64,000 nucleotides of DNA from Bacteroidaceae bacterium (GTDB taxonomy: Bacteria; Bacteroidota; Bacteroidia; Bacteroidales; Bacteroidaceae), in the NCBI GenBank assembly GCA_017540585.1, contig JAFYAT010000078.1:1-64000 (forward strand), given 5' to 3'. A model generated the notes under the pieces. It did not search any database. It was not told where the DNA came from and saw nothing but the letters and a program-made list of their open reading frames with translations. Of the stretch, positions 44,420-51,424 are shown one piece after another. Each line of letters starts with the position of its first letter. The first letter of the stretch is position 1. A program made the translations under genes and the position numbers.

Positions 44420-45706
44420 ATGATTAACAGACTTATAGAATTCCTTAACGGTTCTCCTGTCAATTTCCTTGCTGTGGCTTCCATAGCAAAGAAATTGGAT
44501 GCGGCAGGATACAAGAAATTCAACGCCACAGACAAGATGCCAGAGGTTAAGGCTGGTGATAAGTTCTATGTGACAAAGAATGACTCGTCTATATACGCAT
44601 TCGAGATAGGGAAGAAGCCCCTTGCTGATGCTGGTTTCCACATGATTTGTGCTCATTGCGACTCTCCAACATTCCGTATCAAGCCTAACGCTGAGATGCT
44701 TTGTGAAGGCGGTGTCGTGAAACTTAACACTGAACTCTATGGAGGTGCTATCATGTCCACATGGTTTGACCGTCCATTGAGCCTTGCAGGAAGGGTTATC
44801 ACCAACTCAGATGATGCACTTCATCCTACTACTCATATAGTACATATCAAACGTCCATTGTTGCAGATACCAAACCTTGCCATCCATTTCAATCGTCAAG
44901 TGAATGATGGTGTTGCATTGAGCAAGCAGAAAGATATGCTCCCAGTGCTTGGAATTATCAACAATGCACTTGAAAGCAATAATATCCTTCTCAACATTAT
45001 TGAGAAGGAAGCAGGCATTGCTGCTAAGTACATCATTGACTTCGACCTCTATCTCTACGACACTACACCAGCAAGTCTTTTCGGCTTGAACAACGAATTC
45101 ATATCCGCAGGAAGGCTTGATGACCTCAGCATGGTACATGCAGGATTAGAAGCATTGCTTGGTAGTGGTGTCTCTGATACTACAAAGGTACTTGCTATCT
45201 TTGATAATGAGGAGACAGGTTCACAGACAAAGCAGGGCGCAGGAAGTCCTTTCCTAAGCAATATACTTCAACGTATAGTACTCAGTCAGGGTGGAACACT
45301 TGACGACTATTATCGTGCGGTGGAGAATGCTTTCATGATATCTGCAGACAATGCTCACGCTTGGCATCCTAACTATGCAGAGAAGATGGATCCAACTAAT
45401 CATCCAAAGATGGGTGGAGGACCTGTCATCAAGTTCAATGCTGCACAGAAGTATGCAAGCGATGCTGTTTCTGCGGCCATCTTTGCAAATATCTGCAACA
45501 AGGCAGGCGTTCCATGCCAGAAGTTCGTCAACCATAGTGACGTTGCAGGAGGAAGCACACTTGGCAATATCCTCGCATCTTCACTTCCTGTCAAGGGTGT
45601 AGATATGGGTAATCCAATCTGGGCAATGCACTCAGTAAGGGAAACCGGAAATGTGGATGACCACATCTACTGCATCAAGGCATTCACAAAGTTCTATGAA
45701 ATGTAA
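44420..45706 (+). CDS. M18 family aminopeptidase
   Basis: 428 residues, cytosolic. Zinc-site regions of M18: MICAHCDSPTFRIKP, AGRLDDLSMVHAGLEALL, the glutamate pair in FDNEETGSQTKQGAGSPFL, SADNAHAWHPNYAEKMDP and the C-terminal WAMHSVRETGNVDDH. Members are large dodecameric aminopeptidases that prefer acidic or general N-terminal residues. It neighbours the M49 peptidase gene, both involved in peptide breakdown. Its leader carries two hairpins. Confidence 0.93.
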   Translation: MINRLIEFLNGSPVNFLAVASIAKKLDAAGYKKFNATDKMPEVKAGDKFYVTKNDSSIYAFEIGKKPLADAGFHMICAHCDSPTFRIKPNAEMLCEGGVVKLNTELYGGAIMSTWFDRPLSLAGRVITNSDDALHPTTHIVHIKRPLLQIPNLAIHFNRQVNDGVALSKQKDMLPVLGIINNALESNNILLNIIEKEAGIAAKYIIDFDLYLYDTTPASLFGLNNEFISAGRLDDLSMVHAGLEALLGSGVSDTTKVLAIFDNEETGSQTKQGAGSPFLSNILQRIVLSQGGTLDDYYRAVENAFMISADNAHAWHPNYAEKMDPTNHPKMGGGPVIKFNAAQKYASDAVSAAIFANICNKAGVPCQKFVNHSDVAGGSTLGNILASSLPVKGVDMGNPIWAMHSVRETGNVDDHIYCIKAFTKFYEM

Positions 45707-45724
45707 GAACCAACTCACCTCCAT

Positions 45725-45752
45725 CCCCTCTCTCACTCTATGTCGAGAGGGG
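45725..45752. other. Hairpin between the M18 and M49 genes
   Basis: Perfect 8-bp stem CCCCTCTC (45725-45732) / GAGAGGGG (45745-45752) with a 12-nt loop, no T-run. Confidence 0.55.
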
Positions 45753-45796
45753 TGACTAATGGACAGAGGACTCAATGACTTACAAACTCACAAACC

Positions 45797-45822
45797 AAAA
45801 AACTTACAAACTTAAAAACTCA
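45797..45822. repeat. Dispersed 26-mer, copy 1 (AACTTACAAACTTAAAAACT type)
   Basis: 26 bases that recur as an exact reverse complement at 60767-60792. It ends four bases before the DPP III ATG and creates a spurious in-frame extension of that gene. Confidence 0.88.
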
Positions 45823-45825
45823 CAA

Positions 45826-47820
45826 ATGAACATAAAGAACTATATTATGGCATCATTACTCAGTATGGGAGTTGCCAATGGCGTTGCCCAGACAGACAAC
45901 TTCAAATATACGGATGAGAGATTTGCGGATTTGCAGATGCTCCGCTATAAGGTACATGGATTTGAAGACCTTACTCTCAGACAAAAGATTTTTATCTATC
46001 ATCTTCAAGAGGCAGCTCTTTGGGGAAGGAATATCTTGTTCGACCAGAATGGTCTCTATAATCTCAAGATAAGAGAGGTGCTTGAGACAATATACACCTC
46101 AAGCAAAGTGGATAAAAATACCGATGACTTCAAGGATATGGAGACTTACCTCAAGCGTGTTTGGTTCTCCAATGGTATTCATCATCATTATGGCTGCGAG
46201 AAGTTCGTGCCAGGATTCTCAGAGAAATGGTTCAGAGAACAGGTCAAGAATTGTAAAGTTAACATCAAGAGTGCAGAACTTGATGAAATCTGCAAGGCAA
46301 TCTTTAAGGATGATTACCTCACCAAGCGTGTGAACCTTGCAGAAGGTGTTGACCTTATCAAGACTTCGGCTTGTAACTACTATCAGGGGGTGACACAAGA
46401 GGAGGCTGAGGAGTTCTACGCTAAGCAGAAAGCAGAAGGCAACCCATTACATCCGGTAATGTATGGTATGAATAGCACGCTTGTCAAGAAGAATGGTAAG
46501 ATATATGAGGATAAGTGGAAGATTGGAGGCAAGTATGGTAAATATATCGATAAAATCGTAGAGAACCTCAAACTTGCACGTCCATACGCAGAAGATGAAC
46601 TACAGAAGCAGGTTATTGATAAACTCATAGAATATTACACAGGTGGTGACCTTAAAACATTCGATGAATACAGTATTCTTTGGGTTAAGAATACTGAACC
46701 ACTTATTGACTTTGTTAATGGTTTCATCGAGTGTTATGGCGACCCACTTGGCCTCAAGTGCTCATGGGAGAGTATTGTTAACTTCAAAGATCTTGAAGCA
46801 ACAAAAAGAACAGAAACATTGAGTGCTAATGCCCAGTGGTTCGAAGATCATAGTCCTGTTGACTCTCGTTTTAAGAAAGAAAAGGTAAAAGGTATTACTG
46901 CCAAGGTAATCAATGCTGCAATCCTTGCAGGAGATCTTTACCCATCAACAGCCATCGGCATCAACCTTCCTAACTCTGACTGGGTTCGTAAGGAACATGG
47001 CTCTAAGAGTGTAACTATCGGTAACCTCACGGATGCTTACAATAAGGCAGCCAAAGGAAATGGAATGCTCGATGAATTCGTATATTCTTCCGTTGAAAAG
47101 GACCTGATAGAGAAGTATGGCGATGTGTGTGATGACCTCCATACTGACCTTCATGAGTGTCTTGGTCATGGAAGTGGAAAACTTCTCGATGGAGTGGATA
47201 GTGATAGCCTCAAGGCATACGGTTCAACAATTGAAGAAGCACGTGCTGACCTTTTTGCTCTCTACTACCTTCCAGATGCTAAGCTCGTGGAACTCGGACT
47301 TACTCCAAATGCTGAGGCTTATAAAGCTTCATACTACAGTCAGATGATGAATGGACTCATGACTCAGCTTGTGCGTATCAATATTGGCAACAATATTGAG
47401 GAGGCTCACATGCGTAACAGAGCACTCATTGCACGTTGGGCACTTGACCATGGAAAGAAGGATAATGTCGTTGAAATGGTGAAGAAGAATGGTAAAACAT
47501 TCGTTAAAATCAACGATTATGTTCGTCTTCGTAATTTGTTCGGTGAGCTGCTTGCAGAAATCCAGCGTATAAAGAGTACTGGTGACTACGAGGGTGCAAA
47601 GAACCTTGTTGAAACTTACGGTGTAAAGATTGACCCTGAGCTTCACAAGGAAGTGCTCGACAGATACGCAAAGCTCAATATAGCTCCTTACAAGGGATTC
47701 ATCAATCCTGTATATGAGGCTGTATGTAATGACAAAGGCGAAATCATCGATGTAAAGGTTACTTACACCGAAGGTTATGCAGAGCAGATGCTTCGCTACT
47801 CTAAGAATTATTCTTTTTGA
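45826..47820 (+). CDS. Dipeptidyl peptidase III family (M49) zinc peptidase
   Basis: 664 residues from the ATG at 45826; the earlier ATG at 45775 is rejected because the extra 17 residues are translated repeat and would precede the signal peptide (MNIKNYIMASLLSMGVANGVAQ). The M49 motif HExxxH is HECLGHGSGKLL (about residue 447) with the third zinc ligand in TIEEARADLFAL, 50 residues on. Expected to release dipeptides from oligopeptides in the periplasm. The stop is 6 nt before the start of the 581-bp repeat element. Confidence 0.93.
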   Translation: MNIKNYIMASLLSMGVANGVAQTDNFKYTDERFADLQMLRYKVHGFEDLTLRQKIFIYHLQEAALWGRNILFDQNGLYNLKIREVLETIYTSSKVDKNTDDFKDMETYLKRVWFSNGIHHHYGCEKFVPGFSEKWFREQVKNCKVNIKSAELDEICKAIFKDDYLTKRVNLAEGVDLIKTSACNYYQGVTQEEAEEFYAKQKAEGNPLHPVMYGMNSTLVKKNGKIYEDKWKIGGKYGKYIDKIVENLKLARPYAEDELQKQVIDKLIEYYTGGDLKTFDEYSILWVKNTEPLIDFVNGFIECYGDPLGLKCSWESIVNFKDLEATKRTETLSANAQWFEDHSPVDSRFKKEKVKGITAKVINAAILAGDLYPSTAIGINLPNSDWVRKEHGSKSVTIGNLTDAYNKAAKGNGMLDEFVYSSVEKDLIEKYGDVCDDLHTDLHECLGHGSGKLLDGVDSDSLKAYGSTIEEARADLFALYYLPDAKLVELGLTPNAEAYKASYYSQMMNGLMTQLVRINIGNNIEEAHMRNRALIARWALDHGKKDNVVEMVKKNGKTFVKINDYVRLRNLFGELLAEIQRIKSTGDYEGAKNLVETYGVKIDPELHKEVLDRYAKLNIAPYKGFINPVYEAVCNDKGEIIDVKVTYTEGYAEQMLRYSKNYSF

Positions 47821-47826
47821 TTTTAT

Positions 47827-48407
47827 CGCACCCAAGGTGCGGACGAAGAAAAAACAGATAAAAACAAATAAAAACATGTGAAAACATGTTTTTTGTAAAA
47901 GATATCGATTATGTTATATGGTGTTTTGGAAGACAATGAATTGAAGGCAAAATTGAAAAAATACGTCTTTGACATTGTCGGTTGTTGTCAAGAGGTGCAT
48001 AAAGAGAAAGGACCAGAACTTACAGAAGCTGTGTATTCTGATTGCCTTGAGATTGCATTTAAGGACGCAAACATTGAATATATTAGAGAATATAGTTTTC
48101 ATCCTACGTTCAGAGGTAAAACCATAAAGAGTAGGCTACAAGTAGATTTCTTTTGCAAAGGAAAAGTTTTTCTTGAATGCAAAGCAATAGAAAGACTAAG
48201 TAGTCATGAAAGAATGCAGCTTACCAACTACATGCGGAATGCAGGGATACGTATTGGTATATTGTATAATTTCGCTCCTTTTTTGGATGAATGTGAAAAG
48301 TTCTATTACAACCCAGATGATAACACAATAAAATATTTCTAAAATAATATTTTTATCTGTTTTTAATTGTTTTTGCCTGTTTTTTCTTCGTCCGCGCCTA
48401 AGGCGCG
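47827..48407 (+). mobile_element. Putative single-gene element with hairpin ends and inverted repeats
   Basis: The left end is a hairpin CGCACC-CAA-GGTGCG (47827-47841), the right end a hairpin CGCGCC-TAA-GGCGCG (48393-48407). Just inside are perfect 19-bp inverted arms 47839-47857 (GCGGACGAAGAAAAAACAG) and 48377-48395. Further in, both sides continue with AAAAACAAAT-type 10-nt units that remain approximately complementary. The only gene inside is the GxxExxY frame 47911-48342. It fits exactly between the DPP III stop and the AlkD-like gene. No target duplication was seen, so mobility is an inference. Confidence 0.65.
47911..48342 (+). CDS. GxxExxY protein, predicted PD-(D/E)xK-fold nuclease (element-borne)
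   Basis: 143 residues. The motif region is GPELTEAVY: E39 and Y42 are kept, but the first glycine of GxxExxY is replaced by E36. The predicted nuclease core is D79 (LQVDFF), E89-C90-K91 (VFLECK) and Q103 (ERMQLTNYM). The C-terminal 20 residues (CEKFYYNPDDNTIKYF) extend past the copy at 5905. The two proteins are clearly related but not close. The gene lies alone between inverted arms of the element 47827-48407. Function unknown; a nuclease acting on the repeats is a hypothesis. Confidence 0.85.
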   Translation: MLYGVLEDNELKAKLKKYVFDIVGCCQEVHKEKGPELTEAVYSDCLEIAFKDANIEYIREYSFHPTFRGKTIKSRLQVDFFCKGKVFLECKAIERLSSHERMQLTNYMRNAGIRIGILYNFAPFLDECEKFYYNPDDNTIKYF

Positions 48408-48421
48408 AAAATGAAACGTGT

Positions 48422-49045
48422 ATGGATATAAAAGAAACAATATTAGACATAAAGAAGGAGCTACGTGCTAATATGAACGGTATTGCGTCGGCTGCCATGA
48501 GGCAGTCGGCAGATTACAGAGTCAATTTTGGCGTTGAACTTCCAAGAATACACGATATCGCCAAGGAGTTTGAGGCAAGCCATGAACTGGCACAGGCTCT
48601 ATGGAATGAGAATGTGCGTGAGTGCAAGATACTTGCCACCATCCTTATGCCTGTGGATAGGTTTGATGAGGAGATATGTGATATATGGGTGGAAGAAATC
48701 AAGACTATAGAGATTGCACAGTTCTTCTGCATGAATCTTGTAAACAGGCTGAAGTTCGCGTCTGTAAAGGCTTTCGAGTGGATGGCATCAGACAAGGAAA
48801 TGGTACAATGTTGTGGTTATCTGACTTTGTGCCATGTTCTTAGACGGGGCGAATTGCAAGACAGAAGTGCAGACGAGTTTCTCGACCAGGCATCGGCTGT
48901 GCTTGAACACTTGAAGACTGAAGGTGAAGGTGCGACAAAGCCAACTGTACTTGACACTCAAGTTTTCAAAGCGCTACAGATATTTGCTTCGCAAAGCGAA
49001 GTTAATGCTAAAAAGGTCAAAAAAATTGCAGATTATTTGTCATAA
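48422..49045 (+). CDS. AlkD-like DNA alkylation repair / HEAT-repeat protein
   Basis: 207 residues, all-helical, no signal peptide. Pattern of the AlkD-like group: VNFGVELPRIHDIAKEFEASHELAQALWNENVRECKILATIL, then KFASVKAFEWMASDKEMVQCCGYLTL. AlkD-type proteins bind and excise N3- and N7-alkylpurines through HEAT repeats. Catalytic residues cannot be assigned safely from the sequence alone. It starts 15 nt after the repeat element. Confidence 0.75.
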   Translation: MDIKETILDIKKELRANMNGIASAAMRQSADYRVNFGVELPRIHDIAKEFEASHELAQALWNENVRECKILATILMPVDRFDEEICDIWVEEIKTIEIAQFFCMNLVNRLKFASVKAFEWMASDKEMVQCCGYLTLCHVLRRGELQDRSADEFLDQASAVLEHLKTEGEGATKPTVLDTQVFKALQIFASQSEVNAKKVKKIADYLS

Positions 49046-49088
49046 TGATAGAAAAGTAATAAATTTGTGCGGTTTATGAGTGTGCAAT

Positions 49089-49607
49089 ATGGATATTGAC
49101 AAGAAATTTGAAGGTGCTAAAGCCATTTTGGATGCATATATTGAAAGTCACAAAATGCGTCATACACCAGAGCGTGAGATAGTCCTAAAGGTTGTATTGA
49201 ATACCACAGGACATCATACTGCTGATGAGATTCAGGCACTAACTCCTGACAATTACAAGATAAACCGTGCAACTGTCTATACAACACTTGACTTGTTTGC
49301 GGAAGTAGGACTTGTGTACTGCCACCCAATGTTGAAGGGAGCAGCACTATATGAGAATGCCTATAAGGTAGAACCTCATAGCCATTATATATGCACAGAC
49401 TGTCGTGAGATACACGACCTTTACGACACAAGCATCACAAATGTAGCTATGCAGGCAAAGACTCCACGATTTACCAAGGAACGAAGCAGCACATACATCT
49501 TTGGCGTGTGTACCAAGTGTAGGGCAAAGAAGGCACGCTGGGAGAAAGCAAGGCAGAAACTTGCGATGCTCTCGGCTGCTGCAAGCGAGTTGGGAAAGGC
49601 TAAGTAA
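49089..49607 (+). CDS. Fur family transcriptional regulator
   Basis: 172 residues from the ATG at 49089 (the GTG three codons earlier is not preferred). N-terminal winged helix: MRHTPEREIVLKVVLNTTGHHTADEI and NRATVYTTLDLFAEVGLV. Metal-binding part: EPHSHYICTDCREIHDLYD and a second CxxC, VCTKCRAKK, which together form the structural zinc site. It may be Fur, PerR or Zur; the sensory-site residues do not decide this. Located 43 nt after the alkylation-repair gene and 51 nt before purA. Confidence 0.9.
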   Translation: MDIDKKFEGAKAILDAYIESHKMRHTPEREIVLKVVLNTTGHHTADEIQALTPDNYKINRATVYTTLDLFAEVGLVYCHPMLKGAALYENAYKVEPHSHYICTDCREIHDLYDTSITNVAMQAKTPRFTKERSSTYIFGVCTKCRAKKARWEKARQKLAMLSAAASELGKAK

Positions 49608-49658
49608 GCGTTCCTGTGTTTACTCAGATTAGAAAGTTAAATCAAAAACATATAAACA

Positions 49659-50924
49659 ATGAAAGTAGATGTTCTTTTGGGTCTCCAGTGGGGAGACGAA
49701 GGTAAGGGTAAGGTTGTAGATGTACTTACTCCTCGCTACGATGTAGTCGCTCGTTTTCAAGGAGGTCCTAATGCTGGACACACACTCGAATTTGAAGGAC
49801 AGAAGTATGTTCTTCGTTCCATTCCATCGGGAATTTTCCAGGGTGACAAGGTTAATATTATCGGTAATGGCGTAGTTCTCGCTCCAGACCTCTTCATGGA
49901 TGAGGCAAAGGATCTTGAGAAGTCAGGACACGAACTCAAGAGTCGTCTCCACATTTCAAAGAAAGCTCACCTAATAATGCCAACTCACCGTATTCTTGAT
50001 GCTGCTTACGAAGCACAGAAGGGTAAGAATAAGGTAGGCACAACTGGTAAGGGCATCGGTCCTACATACGCTGACAAGACAAGCCGTAATGGACTTCGTG
50101 TGGGTGACATCCTTGAGAACTTCGAAGAAAAATATGCTGCAGCAAAAGCACGTCATGAGGCAATCCTCAAGTCGCTCAACTATACAGATTATGACATCAC
50201 AGAGGTAGAGAAGAAGTGGATGGAAGGTATCGAATACCTCCGTCAGTTCCCTATCGTGGATTCTGAGCACGAGATTAACAACCTCCTCAAGCAGGACAAG
50301 TCTGTTCTCTGTGAGGGTGCTCAGGGTACAATGCTCGACATAGACTTCGGTTCATATCCATTCGTTACATCATCTAACACTATCTGTGCTGGTGCATGTA
50401 TCGGTCTCGGTGTAGGACCAAACAAGATTGGTGATGTGTTCGGTATCATCAAGGCATATTGTACTCGTGTAGGTGCAGGCCCATTCCCAACAGAGCTCTT
50501 CGATGAGACAGGTGCAACAATCCGTGCTATCGGTCATGAGTACGGTGCTGTAACAGGTCGTGAGCGCCGTTGTGGTTGGATTGACCTCGTAGCCCTCAAG
50601 TATGCTATCATGGTAAGTGGTGTAACTAAGCTCATCATGATGAAGAGCGATGTTCTCGATGGATTCGACACAATCAAGGCTTGTACTGCTTACAAGCTCA
50701 AGGATGGTAGTGTCATTGACTACTTCCCATACGAGATTGATGACGTAGAACCTGTATATGTAGAGATGCCAGGATGGAAGACTGACCTCACAAAGATGAC
50801 TTCAGAGGCTCAGTTCCCACAGGCATTCAAGGATTACATTGCATTCCTCGAGAAAGAGCTTGAGACTCCAATCGCTATTGTCAGCGTAGGTCCTGACCGT
50901 GAGCAGACAATCGAGAGACAGTAA
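49659..50924 (+). CDS. purA: Adenylosuccinate synthetase
   Basis: 421 residues. GTP-dependent conversion of IMP and aspartate to adenylosuccinate. Signature elements: LGLQWGDEGKGKVVDVLT (P-loop-like start), GPNAGHTLEF, GTTGKGIGPTYADK, EGAQGTMLDIDFGSYPFVTSSN and VTGRERRCGWIDLVALKYA. Full length for the family. Confidence 0.97.
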   Translation: MKVDVLLGLQWGDEGKGKVVDVLTPRYDVVARFQGGPNAGHTLEFEGQKYVLRSIPSGIFQGDKVNIIGNGVVLAPDLFMDEAKDLEKSGHELKSRLHISKKAHLIMPTHRILDAAYEAQKGKNKVGTTGKGIGPTYADKTSRNGLRVGDILENFEEKYAAAKARHEAILKSLNYTDYDITEVEKKWMEGIEYLRQFPIVDSEHEINNLLKQDKSVLCEGAQGTMLDIDFGSYPFVTSSNTICAGACIGLGVGPNKIGDVFGIIKAYCTRVGAGPFPTELFDETGATIRAIGHEYGAVTGRERRCGWIDLVALKYAIMVSGVTKLIMMKSDVLDGFDTIKACTAYKLKDGSVIDYFPYEIDDVEPVYVEMPGWKTDLTKMTSEAQFPQAFKDYIAFLEKELETPIAIVSVGPDREQTIERQ

Positions 50925-50940
50925 AACATGTGTTTTACAT

Positions 50941-51058
50941 GAGTTAACAATTAACAGTTAACAGTTAAAAGTTGAGTTGAGAAGTCTGGAGTTCTTGCAA
51001 ACAACATAGGATACAAGTGATTTCCAACTTTTAACTTTTAATTTTTAACTTTTAACTC
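50941..51058. repeat. Inverted repeat with 7-nt AGTTAAC/AGTTAAA units
   Basis: Left arm 50941-50974 and right arm 51025-51058 are complementary at 29 of 34 positions (my alignment). Each arm is about five 7-nt near-tandem units. Confidence 0.8.
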
Positions 51059-51086
51059 TTGCATCACGAAGGATGAGTGATGCAAG
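51058..51086. other. Hairpin CTTGCATCAC / GTGATGCAAG
   Basis: Perfect 10-bp stem (51058-51067 and 51077-51086) with a 9-nt loop, no T-run after it. Confidence 0.65.
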
Positions 51087-51131
51087 TTGATGTAAACTAT
51101 GTGTTCCACTCTTTGTGGAAACGATGAATAT

Positions 51132-51167
51132 AAAAAGAGTTCAAGAGGTATTCTTGAACTCTTTTTT
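51132..51167 (+). terminator. Intrinsic terminator downstream of purA
   Basis: Perfect 15-bp stem AAAAAGAGTTCAAGA / TCTTGAACTCTTTTT, loop GGTAT, followed by T. It is 208 nt after the purA stop. The A-run on its left makes it usable from both sides. Confidence 0.92.
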
Positions 51168-51185
51168 GTTTTTTATGGATATAAT

Positions 51186-51217
51186 CTTGGGCAAATAATA
51201 TGTTTTTCTTATATTTG
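51186..51217 (+). promoter_or_regulatory. Predicted promoter, CTTG-N20-TATATTTG
   Basis: -7 TATATTTG at 51210-51217 and near-consensus -33 CTTG at 51186-51189. It predicts a start near 51225 and a leader of about 200 nt that carries the whole 11-nt array. Confidence 0.65.
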
Positions 51218-51264
51218 CAGCTGTCGAAAGCATATTCGAGAGAATACTGTAAATCGGGCGTGGC

Positions 51265-51385
51265 TTCGCTATGACTCCGCTATGCCTTCGCTATGAGTCC
51301 GCTATGAGTCCGCTATTTAGCAGAGAAATAGCAGAGAAATAGCGGACATCGAGCAGAGGAACAGCGGAACTACAGCGGAGAATCG
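51265..51385. repeat. Eleven 11-nt tandem units with change of polarity
   Basis: Units begin at 51265, 51276, 51287, 51298, 51309 (TTCGCTATGAC, TCCGCTATGCC, TTCGCTATGAG, TCCGCTATGAG, TCCGCTATTTA) and then at 51320, 51331, 51342, 51353, 51364, 51375 (GCAGAGAAATA twice, GCGGACATCGA, GCAGAGGAACA, GCGGAACTACA, GCGGAGAATCG). The first five read TCCGCT; the last six read its complement-like GCGGA. There is no slip over 121 bp. It lies in the predicted leader of the following gene. Confidence 0.92.
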
Positions 51386-51424
51386 ACGGATGTTCTCAGG
51401 AGAAAATTCTATCAATAAATCGAA

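Larger units (their letters stand above)
50925..51424. other. 500-bp gene-free region between purA and a secreted protein
   Basis: It holds, in order: an inverted repeat of 7-nt units (50941-51058), a hairpin (51058-51086), a strong terminator (51132-51167), the promoter at 51186-51217 and the 11-nt array at 51265-51385. A 65-residue frame at 51099-51296 crosses the terminator and the promoter and is not called. Confidence 0.8.

Noticed and set aside
45775..45825. N-terminal extension of the M49 peptidase
   Set aside because: It is translated dispersed repeat and would bury the signal peptide.
47911..48342. Annotation of the GxxExxY proteins as NADH:ubiquinone oxidoreductase subunit
   Set aside because: A legacy database label; the sequence shows a PD-(D/E)xK-like core and no redox motif.
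51099..51296. 65-residue plus-strand frame
   Set aside because: It spans a terminator and the following promoter.
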